Origin: Amycolatopsis dendrobii
GTDB taxonomy: Bacteria > Actinomycetota > Actinomycetes > Mycobacteriales > Pseudonocardiaceae
Reading direction: 5' to 3'
Assembly: GCF_014145675.1 (NCBI RefSeq)
Contig: NZ_JACGZW010000023.1
Span: 29,996-93,995 of the forward strand
DNA length: 64,000 bases
A program made the translations under genes and the position numbers. The notes beneath the pieces are model-generated. The model was not told the origin of the DNA. It ran no database searches and saw nothing but the letters and a program-made list of their open reading frames with translations. How positions within the stretch are numbered: position 1 is the stretch's first letter; every line of letters begins with the position of its first letter. Below are positions 8,017-14,848 of the stretch, one piece after another.

Positions 8017-8055
8017 ATGGTGCGAAGCCCCCGCTCAGCGGAAGCGCGAGCATGA
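8017..8055 (+). pseudogene. Putative internally deleted padR gene (12-codon remnant)
   Basis: From ATG 8017 a 12-codon frame reads MVRSPRSAEARA and ends in a TGA overlapping the next ATG (ATGA at 8052). PadR-family genes in this context commonly begin with an RSPL-like sequence and end coupled by ATGA to a membrane protein. The operator-like repeat upstream, the PadR-like first residues and the coupled stop together suggest that the middle of a padR gene was deleted. Too short for certainty. Confidence 0.3.
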
Positions 8056-8996
8056 TCGGCGCCGAGGCCCGGTACCGCGCCCTGCTGCGCGTGCTCCCGG
8101 CTTGGTATCGCGCCGATCGAGGCGACGAGATGGTCGGCACGCTGCTTGACCTGCACGGCGAGCAGGACCGCAAGGCGCTGTGGAGCGAACTGTGGGCGGT
8201 GCTCGCGCTGGGCCTGCGTACCCGGCTGGCGGCCAGGGCAGCACCCGCGCGCACGGTCGCCCTCGGCGATCTCGTGCGGCAGGTCGCGCTCCTCGGGCTG
8301 CTCTGGGACGTGCTCAGATCGGCCTGCTTCGCCACCGGCACGCTCTGGACGCTCCTCACGTTCTCCGGCCCCTACCCGGGGAACTTCCGTGCGGCGATGA
8401 CGTCCGACTTGATCACGGAGCTCATCCCGCTGGCGGCCGCGCTGATTCCGCTCGTGCTGCTGGTCGACGGATGGCGCCGCCTGGCGCGGATCACCGCCGG
8501 GGCGATCCTGGCGGTCGGCGCGATCTGGTTTCTGGCCAAGCATTCCGGCCCGGAAGCGATCGCGTACTTCGCTCCGCAGTGGATTCCCCTGGTGCTGTTG
8601 CTGGCGGCCTTCCACCGCGACGCCCCGCTGCCGCCGGCGCGGCCGTGGTGGTGGATCGTCGGGGGAAGCCTGCTCCTCGCTCCCGTCCTCGCGTTCAGGT
8701 TCGCGCTCCCGGGCGATCTCGACCGGATCACCGGGTTGTCGCCGCTCGTCTGGCTGTGCGCGCTCGCCGGAGCCGGATACCTGCTGCTCCGGCTCCGCTC
8801 CGCGCCCCGTCCGGCATGGACGCTAGCGCTGGCCCTGTGCATCGCACTGGCGGTGATCCAGAACCTGGTGCTGAAAAACGGCATCATCCCGTTCGACGCG
8901 ATAGTGCTCGCGCAGGTTTGCTGCGCCGGGGCGATTGTCGTGGCATTGACCGTCGTCGGGATTCGCGACTACCGCCGTACCGTCGTGAAGGGCTGA
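8052..8996 (+). CDS. Polytopic membrane protein of unknown function
   Basis: A 314-aa protein. ATG 8052 is preferred because its codons overlap the stop of the short upstream frame (ATGA). The first 70 residues are soluble and begin with EARYRALLRVLPAWYRADRG, followed by EMVGTLLDL, a pattern common in actinobacterial permease-like proteins encoded next to PadR regulators. About seven membrane helices follow (from about residue 85 to 305). No catalytic or binding motif was recognised. The lost upstream padR remnant and the operator-like repeat suggest it was once part of a two-gene PadR-controlled unit. Confidence 0.6.
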   Translation: MIGAEARYRALLRVLPAWYRADRGDEMVGTLLDLHGEQDRKALWSELWAVLALGLRTRLAARAAPARTVALGDLVRQVALLGLLWDVLRSACFATGTLWTLLTFSGPYPGNFRAAMTSDLITELIPLAAALIPLVLLVDGWRRLARITAGAILAVGAIWFLAKHSGPEAIAYFAPQWIPLVLLLAAFHRDAPLPPARPWWWIVGGSLLLAPVLAFRFALPGDLDRITGLSPLVWLCALAGAGYLLLRLRSAPRPAWTLALALCIALAVIQNLVLKNGIIPFDAIVLAQVCCAGAIVVALTVVGIRDYRRTVVKG

Positions 8997-9220
8997 GCGT
9001 TCTCCTCCAGAAAATGATTCTGGCGCTGTTGGCGTATCCGCGGAAACCATTGCACAAGAGTCTGTCTCTGGGCTCCGCCGACGAGCAGAACCGGAATCCT
9101 TCCGGAGCGCGGGCGGTCACCCCGGCACCGCGATTTTCCTTGCGGGACATCGACCAGATCGACGGGCGGGTTCCGCCGGGGGCGATCGCCTGGACGAGAC
9201 CGAACCTGAGGCGTGAATCG

Positions 9221-10612
9221 TCACGCGCGATCCGGCTTCCCGTCCATCACGATCCCGCGGCCGGTGACCTCGAACGCGGTGGTGTAGGGGAGATTCGTGC
9301 TGGCCCGGGTCTTCAGCACGGTCAGCGCCCGGTCGATGCGCGCCCCGGAGCGCTGGTACTGCAAGAGGATCACGTTGTCGGACAGGTGCGAGATCCCGGT
9401 GCCGGACAGGCCCGCCTGCCCGTACAGGTCCGGGATCTCCAAGGTGAGCAGCGTGGTGATGCCCACCTGGGCGCAGCGGCCCAGCAGCGAATGCAGGAAC
9501 TCGCTGAACCGCTGGTCGTCGTCGCACGCCGCGGCGAGGTCGGTGAGGCTGTCGATGACCAGCCTGCGGGTCCGGCTGGCGGTCAGCGAGTCCAGCAGGT
9601 CGTAGAACCACTGGTCGATGTAGATGTCGTTGGGGGATTCGCAGCGCAGCGTGACGGAGTCGGACCGCGGTTCCCAGCCGAGGCTGCGGACGGCCCGGTT
9701 GAGCTGGAGCGAGTTCTCCTGCAGCGTCGTGAAAGTGCTGTGCTGGCCCAGCTCCACGCCGTGGTAGGCGAAGTGCAGGCCGATGACCGTCTTCCCGGAG
9801 CCGGGCGGCCCGGCCACGATGGTGCTCGAACCGGGCCAGAATCCGCCGCCCAGCATGGCGTCGAGGCCGGGGATGCCCGAACTCGCCCGTGCGGTGGCCG
9901 CCGGGTCGACCGTGCCCTCGCCGACGGCCGGATCGCTGAGCCGGGGGAACGCGTCCAGCCCGTTCTCGGAAATGCGGTAGGTGTGCCAGCCGGGCAGGAA
10001 GGTGCTGCCGCGCAGCTTGAGCACCTGCAGCGCGCGGTTGGTGCGCTGGCCGCTGGCCTGCGTGGACAGCGCGATGGTGGCGTCGGCGATGGTGAACTCG
10101 GCCGACGACGCGAGTTCGGCGCTGTCGTATTCGGCCAGCCACAGGGTGCTGGTCGCCAGCGCGCTGAGCCGTCCGGCCAATTCGTAGAGGAAGCGCGTGT
10201 AGGCGGCCTGGTCCTGGGAGCCGTAGCGCAGGGCTTTGATGCTGTCCACGACCAGGATGCCGCACCGGGTGCGGGTCGCGATCTCGGTGAGCCGGGCGAG
10301 ACCGGCGTTCAGCCCGCCCTCGGTCACCACGTCGCCGAGGTCCTCGAACAGCACCGACGTCCCGATCCGGTCCGGCGCGCAGAACTCGAGGCCGTCCAGG
10401 AACTGGGTGATCTTCGTGAGCGGTTCGGTGAGGGTGCTGAAGTAGACCACCGGGCGGGCGGGGTCGGCGTTGGCGAACGCGTACTGCTGGGCCAGCACGG
10501 TCTTGCCGGACCCGGGAGCTCCCGCCAGCAGGGTGATCGACGGGTCGATCAGCCCGCCGCCCAGTATCGCGTCCAGCCGTTCGCATCCGCTGGCCAATCG
10601 CTGTTTCGTCAC
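9221..10612 (-). CDS. KaiC-like double RecA-domain ATPase
   Basis: A 463-aa protein starting at GTG 10612, overlapping the stop of the upstream regulator (GTGA). Two tandem KaiC/RecA-type domains are visible. The first has Walker A AGAPGSGKT near residue 30 and Walker B CGILVVDSIKAL near residue 118. The second has AGPPGSGKT near residue 275 and RRLVIDSLTDL near 360. The pattern LDxxLGGG before each Walker A (LDAILGGG, LDAMLGGG) is typical of the KaiC superfamily. Such proteins outside cyanobacteria act as signalling ATPases, sometimes autophosphorylating. Being last in an operon with two GAF-ANTAR regulators suggests it is the output or integrator of a sensory module, not a clock protein. 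Specific partners are inferred. Confidence 0.85.
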   Translation of the reverse strand: MTKQRLASGCERLDAILGGGLIDPSITLLAGAPGSGKTVLAQQYAFANADPARPVVYFSTLTEPLTKITQFLDGLEFCAPDRIGTSVLFEDLGDVVTEGGLNAGLARLTEIATRTRCGILVVDSIKALRYGSQDQAAYTRFLYELAGRLSALATSTLWLAEYDSAELASSAEFTIADATIALSTQASGQRTNRALQVLKLRGSTFLPGWHTYRISENGLDAFPRLSDPAVGEGTVDPAATARASSGIPGLDAMLGGGFWPGSSTIVAGPPGSGKTVIGLHFAYHGVELGQHSTFTTLQENSLQLNRAVRSLGWEPRSDSVTLRCESPNDIYIDQWFYDLLDSLTASRTRRLVIDSLTDLAAACDDDQRFSEFLHSLLGRCAQVGITTLLTLEIPDLYGQAGLSGTGISHLSDNVILLQYQRSGARIDRALTVLKTRASTNLPYTTAFEVTGRGIVMDGKPDRA

Positions 10613-11667
10613 GCGACTCTCCCGGCCGCGGGGTGCAGATCGCGGACCATGGCCAGCACCTGCGACGGGTGCACCGGTTTGGGCAGCACCCGGGCGGCGG
10701 CCGGCGGACTCTGCCGCACCGCCGACGGCGAAATCACGATCAGCTGGGTGCCCGGTCCCTCGGCGAGGGCCCGGATCAGGTCGCCCGCGCCCGCGGCGGT
10801 CTGGTCGATGATCGCCAGCGGCGGCGGGAGCGAGTTCAGCACCGCAGCCGCGGAAACGGTTGCGGTGACGTCGAATCCGGCGGCGCGCAGCGCGTCCGAC
10901 AAACAGCTGACGGTGAAGCGGTCCGGGTCCACCACCAGGATCCGCGTGTCGTGGCCGGGACCGGCGAACTCGTCCGCGCCGCCGTCCGCCGCGTGCTCGG
11001 CGCTGCGCACGAGCGGCTGGGCCAGGTCCCGCGCGTGCGCGCGCAGCATGGCCTCCGCCGAGGGGAGGTCCACGCCGTGGCGGGCGGCGAGCATTCCGGT
11101 GGCCTGCCAGACCTCGATCTGGTCCTGCTGCGCGGTGTGCCGGGTCAGCCGCACGGCGGTGGAGGGCAGATCGTCGGCGACGGCGTCGGCCAGCAGGACC
11201 GTCGCGGCGATCCCGGCGCAGCCTCGCACGACGGCGATCTCGTCGGCGGACAGCGTCCGGTGCGCGCGGCTGACCAGCACGACGGTGCCGACGAGCGCGT
11301 CGAACGCCTCCATCGGGACTGTCTGCACCGCGGTGATGCCGTGCTCGACGGCGAGCCGCGCCAGTCCCGGCCGCTGGGCGGCCTGACCGACGAGGTCGGC
11401 GTAACCGGTCGCTTCCCCGGGCGTCGCGCACACGTCCTCGTCAGCGCGGAAAGCGAGGAAATCGTCGGCCAGCGGCCAGTCTGTCCCGGCGAGGGCGACG
11501 CCGCGGCCGCGGTCGTCAGGCAGCAGCACGATCGCCGCGTCCACGCCGGGCAAGCGCGTGCAGACGCGGGTGAGCAGATACGCGGCGTCGAGTCCGGTCC
11601 GCCGGCCGGTCACCGCCCGAGCCGTCTCCAGCAGCAGCGAAGCCCACTCGCCGTTCAGCGTGTTCAT
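10609..11667 (-). CDS. GAF-ANTAR-receiver regulator with unusual domain order
   Basis: A 352-aa protein starting at ATG 11667 (GGGAGG upstream; ATGA overlap with the preceding gene). Residues 1-165 are GAF-like (LLPDDRGRGVALAGTDWPLA, then VPMEAFDALVGTVVLVSRAH). Residues about 185-232 form an ANTAR RNA-binding domain (QIEVWQATGMLAARHGVDLP). Residues about 250-350 look like a response-regulator receiver: ILVVDPDRF acidic end, LAIID possible phospho-acceptor, VIS and LPKPVHP. In canonical ANTAR regulators the receiver comes first; here it is last. Likely works by antitermination on nascent RNA in response to a ligand or phosphorylation. Confidence 0.8.
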   Translation of the reverse strand: MNTLNGEWASLLLETARAVTGRRTGLDAAYLLTRVCTRLPGVDAAIVLLPDDRGRGVALAGTDWPLADDFLAFRADEDVCATPGEATGYADLVGQAAQRPGLARLAVEHGITAVQTVPMEAFDALVGTVVLVSRAHRTLSADEIAVVRGCAGIAATVLLADAVADDLPSTAVRLTRHTAQQDQIEVWQATGMLAARHGVDLPSAEAMLRAHARDLAQPLVRSAEHAADGGADEFAGPGHDTRILVVDPDRFTVSCLSDALRAAGFDVTATVSAAAVLNSLPPPLAIIDQTAAGAGDLIRALAEGPGTQLIVISPSAVRQSPPAAARVLPKPVHPSQVLAMVRDLHPAAGRVA

Positions 11668-12479
11668 TCCGGGTGCCTCCCGCTTTCGCCGCCATGGCTT
11701 TCGTCGCCGCGGTCGTCCGCGTCGTTTTTGTCGCGGTCGTCGTCGTGCTGCCACGACGGATGGTCAGGAGGCAGGCGCAGTACGCCCGCGACCACGTCGT
11801 CGGCCACTTCGGACAGCCGCCTGCCGCTGACGTACGCGTAGGCCCGCAACCGCAGCGAGGCTTCCGCGACCGGGCAGCCCAGCTGGGCCGCGGCCATTCC
11901 CGTGGCGGAGTGCACGGTGCGCCAGCGGCGGTAGAGCCGCTCGTCGACGATCGCCTCCGCCTCGCCCGACGCCGTGAGGGCCACCCTCGCGAGCAGGTGG
12001 CCGGTCACGACCTGGACCATCGTGAGCGCCAGGTCCAGTTCGCCGTCGGTCAGGGAATGCGGGGACTCGCGGTAGATCTCCAGCACCCCCAGCGACGCCG
12101 CCCCGGTGGCGAGCGGGAACGCGAACACCGCGCGCAGCCCCTCCTCGACCACGGCGGGCGCGAACAGCGGCCACTGCCGGAACCGCCGCGGCTCGTCCAG
12201 CTCCGCGGACAGCACCGCGAACCGGCGCCGCAGCGCCGTCAGCCCGGGACCTTCTCCCACGGTGATCTGGAGTTCTAGCACGCGCTCGGCACGCGGATCG
12301 GTGGCGTAGGCGGGCTCGCCGAGACCGAACCGCTCCTTCAGCCGCACTCCGACGCCGTCGGCCGCCAGCACCTCCTGGCACACCTGGACCACGTGCCGCA
12401 GCGCCACCGGGGAACCCTCGGCCAGCGCACGGGCCCGGATCGCCTCGTAGATCCTGGCCAGCTCCTGCTCGATCACCAC
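11664..12479 (-). CDS. GAF-ANTAR domain regulator
   Basis: A 271-aa protein starting at one of two adjacent GTG codons (12479 or 12476). Residues about 10-170 are a GAF-type sensor: LQITVGEGPGLTALRR matches the EGPC/EGPG turn frequent in actinobacterial GAF-ANTAR proteins, and VFAFPLATGAASLGVLEIYR is the second core strand pair. Residues about 190-240 are an ANTAR helix bundle (HSATGMAAAQLGCPVAEASL). The last 30 residues are strongly charged (His, Asp, Glu rich) and probably disordered. First gene of the three-gene operon; its stop overlaps the next start. Probably an RNA-binding antiterminator with ligand sensing. Confidence 0.85.
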   Translation of the reverse strand: MVIEQELARIYEAIRARALAEGSPVALRHVVQVCQEVLAADGVGVRLKERFGLGEPAYATDPRAERVLELQITVGEGPGLTALRRRFAVLSAELDEPRRFRQWPLFAPAVVEEGLRAVFAFPLATGAASLGVLEIYRESPHSLTDGELDLALTMVQVVTGHLLARVALTASGEAEAIVDERLYRRWRTVHSATGMAAAQLGCPVAEASLRLRAYAYVSGRRLSEVADDVVAGVLRLPPDHPSWQHDDDRDKNDADDRGDESHGGESGRHPE

Positions 12480-12669
12480 AGTCCGCGCCTCTCCGTCCGG
12501 AGGACTGCACGAACCGCGACGTTAGAACCGGCCGTCCAACGTGGCCAGAGCAACAAGGCTCTAGTGGCGGAGGATTCCGGCCCTGTGCGCCGTCCGCCGC
12601 GCCGGGCGGACGCGCCGGGCCGCTCGCCGTCCGGCGGCGGCATCGCGCACGGTTTCGCGAGGGTGTTCG

Positions 12670-13245
12670 CTACCGGTTTGCGGGCTGCCTTGCCGCAGCG
12701 GGGAATTCGCCGCGTTCGACCTGGCCCGCCACGCGCTGCCAGAATTCCAGCGCGGCGTGCTCCATGCCCAGCCCCAGTTCCAGGGTGACCATGCGGTTCG
12801 CCACGTCGTGGACCTCGCCGAAGCGGTCTTTCATGTCCTGGTATTCGGCGATGCGGCGTTCGTGCTGCTCGATTTGGCTCGCTGCCAGGCGTGCGACGTC
12901 GGGCAGTTCGCCCAGTTCGTTGAAGAACAGCTTGATCTCCGCGACGTCTCGCAGTTCGAAATGCTCGTGCACCGGTTCGGCCAGCCAGCCGCGGAGCGCG
13001 GCCGATCCCTCTTCGGTGATCGTGTACAGCTTGCGCCTGCGTCCGTGCTGTTCCTCGTGCACGTCGAGCAGGCCCGCGTCCTCCAGCCGTTTCGGCTCCG
13101 AATACAGCTGCGCGTGCGGGAACGTCCAGAAATAGCCGATCGACCGGCCGACCGCGCGCTTGAGGTCGTAGGGGGTCGACGCGCCGCGCAGCGCGATCAT
13201 GCCCAGCACGACGTACGAGGTCGTGGACAACCGCACGCTTGACAT
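12670..13245 (-). CDS. PadR-family transcriptional repressor
   Basis: A 191-aa protein. ATG 13245 is preferred to the longer frame because the extension runs through the operator. The N-terminal winged helix reads TSYVVLGMIALRGASTPYDL, then the PHAQLYSEPKRLEDAGL recognition region and a basic wing, EQHGRRRKLYTIT. The C-terminal half is a long helical dimerisation domain with a coiled coil (about 120-180). PadR proteins often respond to phenolic acids. It is divergent from an acyl-CoA ligase/molybdenum hydroxylase operon, with two palindromic boxes in the shared upstream region. I infer that it represses both itself and the operon until an aromatic or carboxylic acid, or its CoA thioester, binds. 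Confidence 0.88.
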   Translation of the reverse strand: MSSVRLSTTSYVVLGMIALRGASTPYDLKRAVGRSIGYFWTFPHAQLYSEPKRLEDAGLLDVHEEQHGRRRKLYTITEEGSAALRGWLAEPVHEHFELRDVAEIKLFFNELGELPDVARLAASQIEQHERRIAEYQDMKDRFGEVHDVANRMVTLELGLGMEHAALEFWQRVAGQVERGEFPAAARQPANR

Positions 13246-13257
13246 GCCCCGAAGGCT

Positions 13258-13301
13258 ACCGTACGGTCCTGACCGTCTGAAACAGATGGTCTGAAACAGA
13301 T
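13258..13301. promoter_or_regulatory. PadR operator region: two 13-bp direct repeats, each palindromic
   Basis: GTCTGAAACAGAT occurs at 13275-13287 and 13289-13301; each contains the perfect palindrome TCTGAAACAGA, and the copies are 14 bp apart. ACCGTACGGT (13258-13267) is a further perfect 10-bp palindrome on the padR side. The block lies between the divergent padR and ligase genes. Confidence 0.75.
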
Positions 13302-13345
13302 CATTGCGGAGATCTTCCGCCCCGGACTGCGGCAACGGAGCACTG

Positions 13346-14848
13346 ATGGACCTGGGCACGGCGATGCGGTGGACGGCCGAGCGCTATCCGTCCCGGCGGG
13401 CGGTGGGCGGCGCGCGTCCGCTCACCTACGCCGAATGGGACGACCGGACGAGCCGGCTGGCGAGGGCGTTCGGCGAACTGGGAGTGCGCGCGGGCGACCG
13501 CGTCGTGCTCGTGCTCGCCGGCGGGCTGCCGCTGGCGAGCGCGCACTTGGCGGTACAGAAGATCGGCGCGGTTTCGGTTCCGCTGTCGTTCCGGTTCGCG
13601 GCGCCGGAGCTCGCGTACTGCGTGGCGGACGCGGAGCCGGCACTGGTGGTTTACGACGAGGAGAACGCCGAGTTGGCGGCCGAGGCGCTGGACGGGGTTG
13701 CCGGCGTTTCCGCCGACGAGCTCGACCACCGCGCCGGACGAGGTGGTCCGGCTCCGCTCGTGCCGGTGCGCGACGACGACATCAGCGTCATGCTCTACAC
13801 CTCTGGCACCACGGGGAAACCGAAAGGCGTGCCCCGCAGTCACGCGGCCGAGCATTATTCCGCGCTCGCGCACATCATCCAAACTGGACAGTCCTATTTC
13901 GACGCGACGCTCGGCGTGATGCCGTTGTTCCACACCATGGGCATGCGGACGCTTCTGTCCACAGTGCTCACCGCGGGCACCTGGGTGCCGCAGGTCCGGT
14001 TCGACGCCGAGGAGACGCTCGAACTCGTCCAGCGCGAGAAAATCTCCAGTCTCTTCCTCGTCCCCACGATCTATTGGTCGCTCCTGCGCACCGGTCGCCT
14101 CGGGGAAGCCGCCTCGGTGCGCAAGATCGGGTACGCGGGAGCGGCGATGACGACCTCGCTGGCCGGACAGCTGCAGGACGCGCTGTCGCCGCAGTCGTTC
14201 GTGAATCACTACGGCAGCACAGAGATCTACACCTTCTCCATCGGCCCGGACTCGGCGGCCAAACCGGGTTGTGCCGGGCGTGCCGGGGTCTTCTCCCGGG
14301 TCCGGCTGGTGCGGCCGGAGCCGGACGCGAGCCCGCACGACCTGGTCGGACCGGGGGAGCAGGGGCAGATCGCGGTGTCGATGGCGAGCCCGGAGGCGTT
14401 CGCCGGGTACTGGCGCCGTCCCGACGCGGACGCGAAGGCGATCCGCGGCGGCTGGTACTTCCCGGGCGATCTCGCCGTCGCCGACGACGAGGGCGACCTG
14501 TGGGTGTCCGGCCGGATCGACGACATGATCAACTCGGGCGGCGAGAACCTCTACCCCGAGGAGATCGAGAACGCGCTCGCCGCGTGCCCGGCGGTGCGCG
14601 AGGTGGTCGTCACCGGCACCGCGGACGACCGGTGGGGCCAGGCGGTCACCGCGTTCGTGGTGCCGGAGCACGGGATCACGCCGGACGAGGCCGTCGCGGC
14701 GGTCGCCCGGTTCGCCCGCGACGAGTCCGGCCTGCCCTCGCTCAAACGGCCCAAGCGCGTCGTCGCGGTGCCGGAGATCCCGAAGTCCGGCGTGGGCAAG
14801 ATCCTGCGCCGCGAACTCGCCGCACCCGATGTGCAGGAGGCGCCGTGA
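13346..14848 (+). CDS. AMP-dependent acyl-CoA synthetase/ligase
   Basis: A 500-aa ANL-superfamily enzyme from ATG 13346. The AMP-binding P-loop YTSGTTGKPKGVPRSH lies near residue 150. The YGSTE adenine motif, GDLAVADDEGDLWVSGR (the conserved Asp and hinge), NLYPEEIE, and the C-terminal PKSGVGKILRREL with its catalytic Lys are all present, so it should be active. Length is typical. The reaction is ATP plus CoA plus a carboxylic acid giving acyl-CoA, AMP and pyrophosphate. First gene of the PadR-controlled operon, it would activate the imported acid before attack by the molybdenum hydroxylase and hydratase. Substrate unknown; an aromatic or cyclic acid is inferred from context. Confidence 0.88.
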   Translation: MDLGTAMRWTAERYPSRRAVGGARPLTYAEWDDRTSRLARAFGELGVRAGDRVVLVLAGGLPLASAHLAVQKIGAVSVPLSFRFAAPELAYCVADAEPALVVYDEENAELAAEALDGVAGVSADELDHRAGRGGPAPLVPVRDDDISVMLYTSGTTGKPKGVPRSHAAEHYSALAHIIQTGQSYFDATLGVMPLFHTMGMRTLLSTVLTAGTWVPQVRFDAEETLELVQREKISSLFLVPTIYWSLLRTGRLGEAASVRKIGYAGAAMTTSLAGQLQDALSPQSFVNHYGSTEIYTFSIGPDSAAKPGCAGRAGVFSRVRLVRPEPDASPHDLVGPGEQGQIAVSMASPEAFAGYWRRPDADAKAIRGGWYFPGDLAVADDEGDLWVSGRIDDMINSGGENLYPEEIENALAACPAVREVVVTGTADDRWGQAVTAFVVPEHGITPDEAVAAVARFARDESGLPSLKRPKRVVAVPEIPKSGVGKILRRELAAPDVQEAP

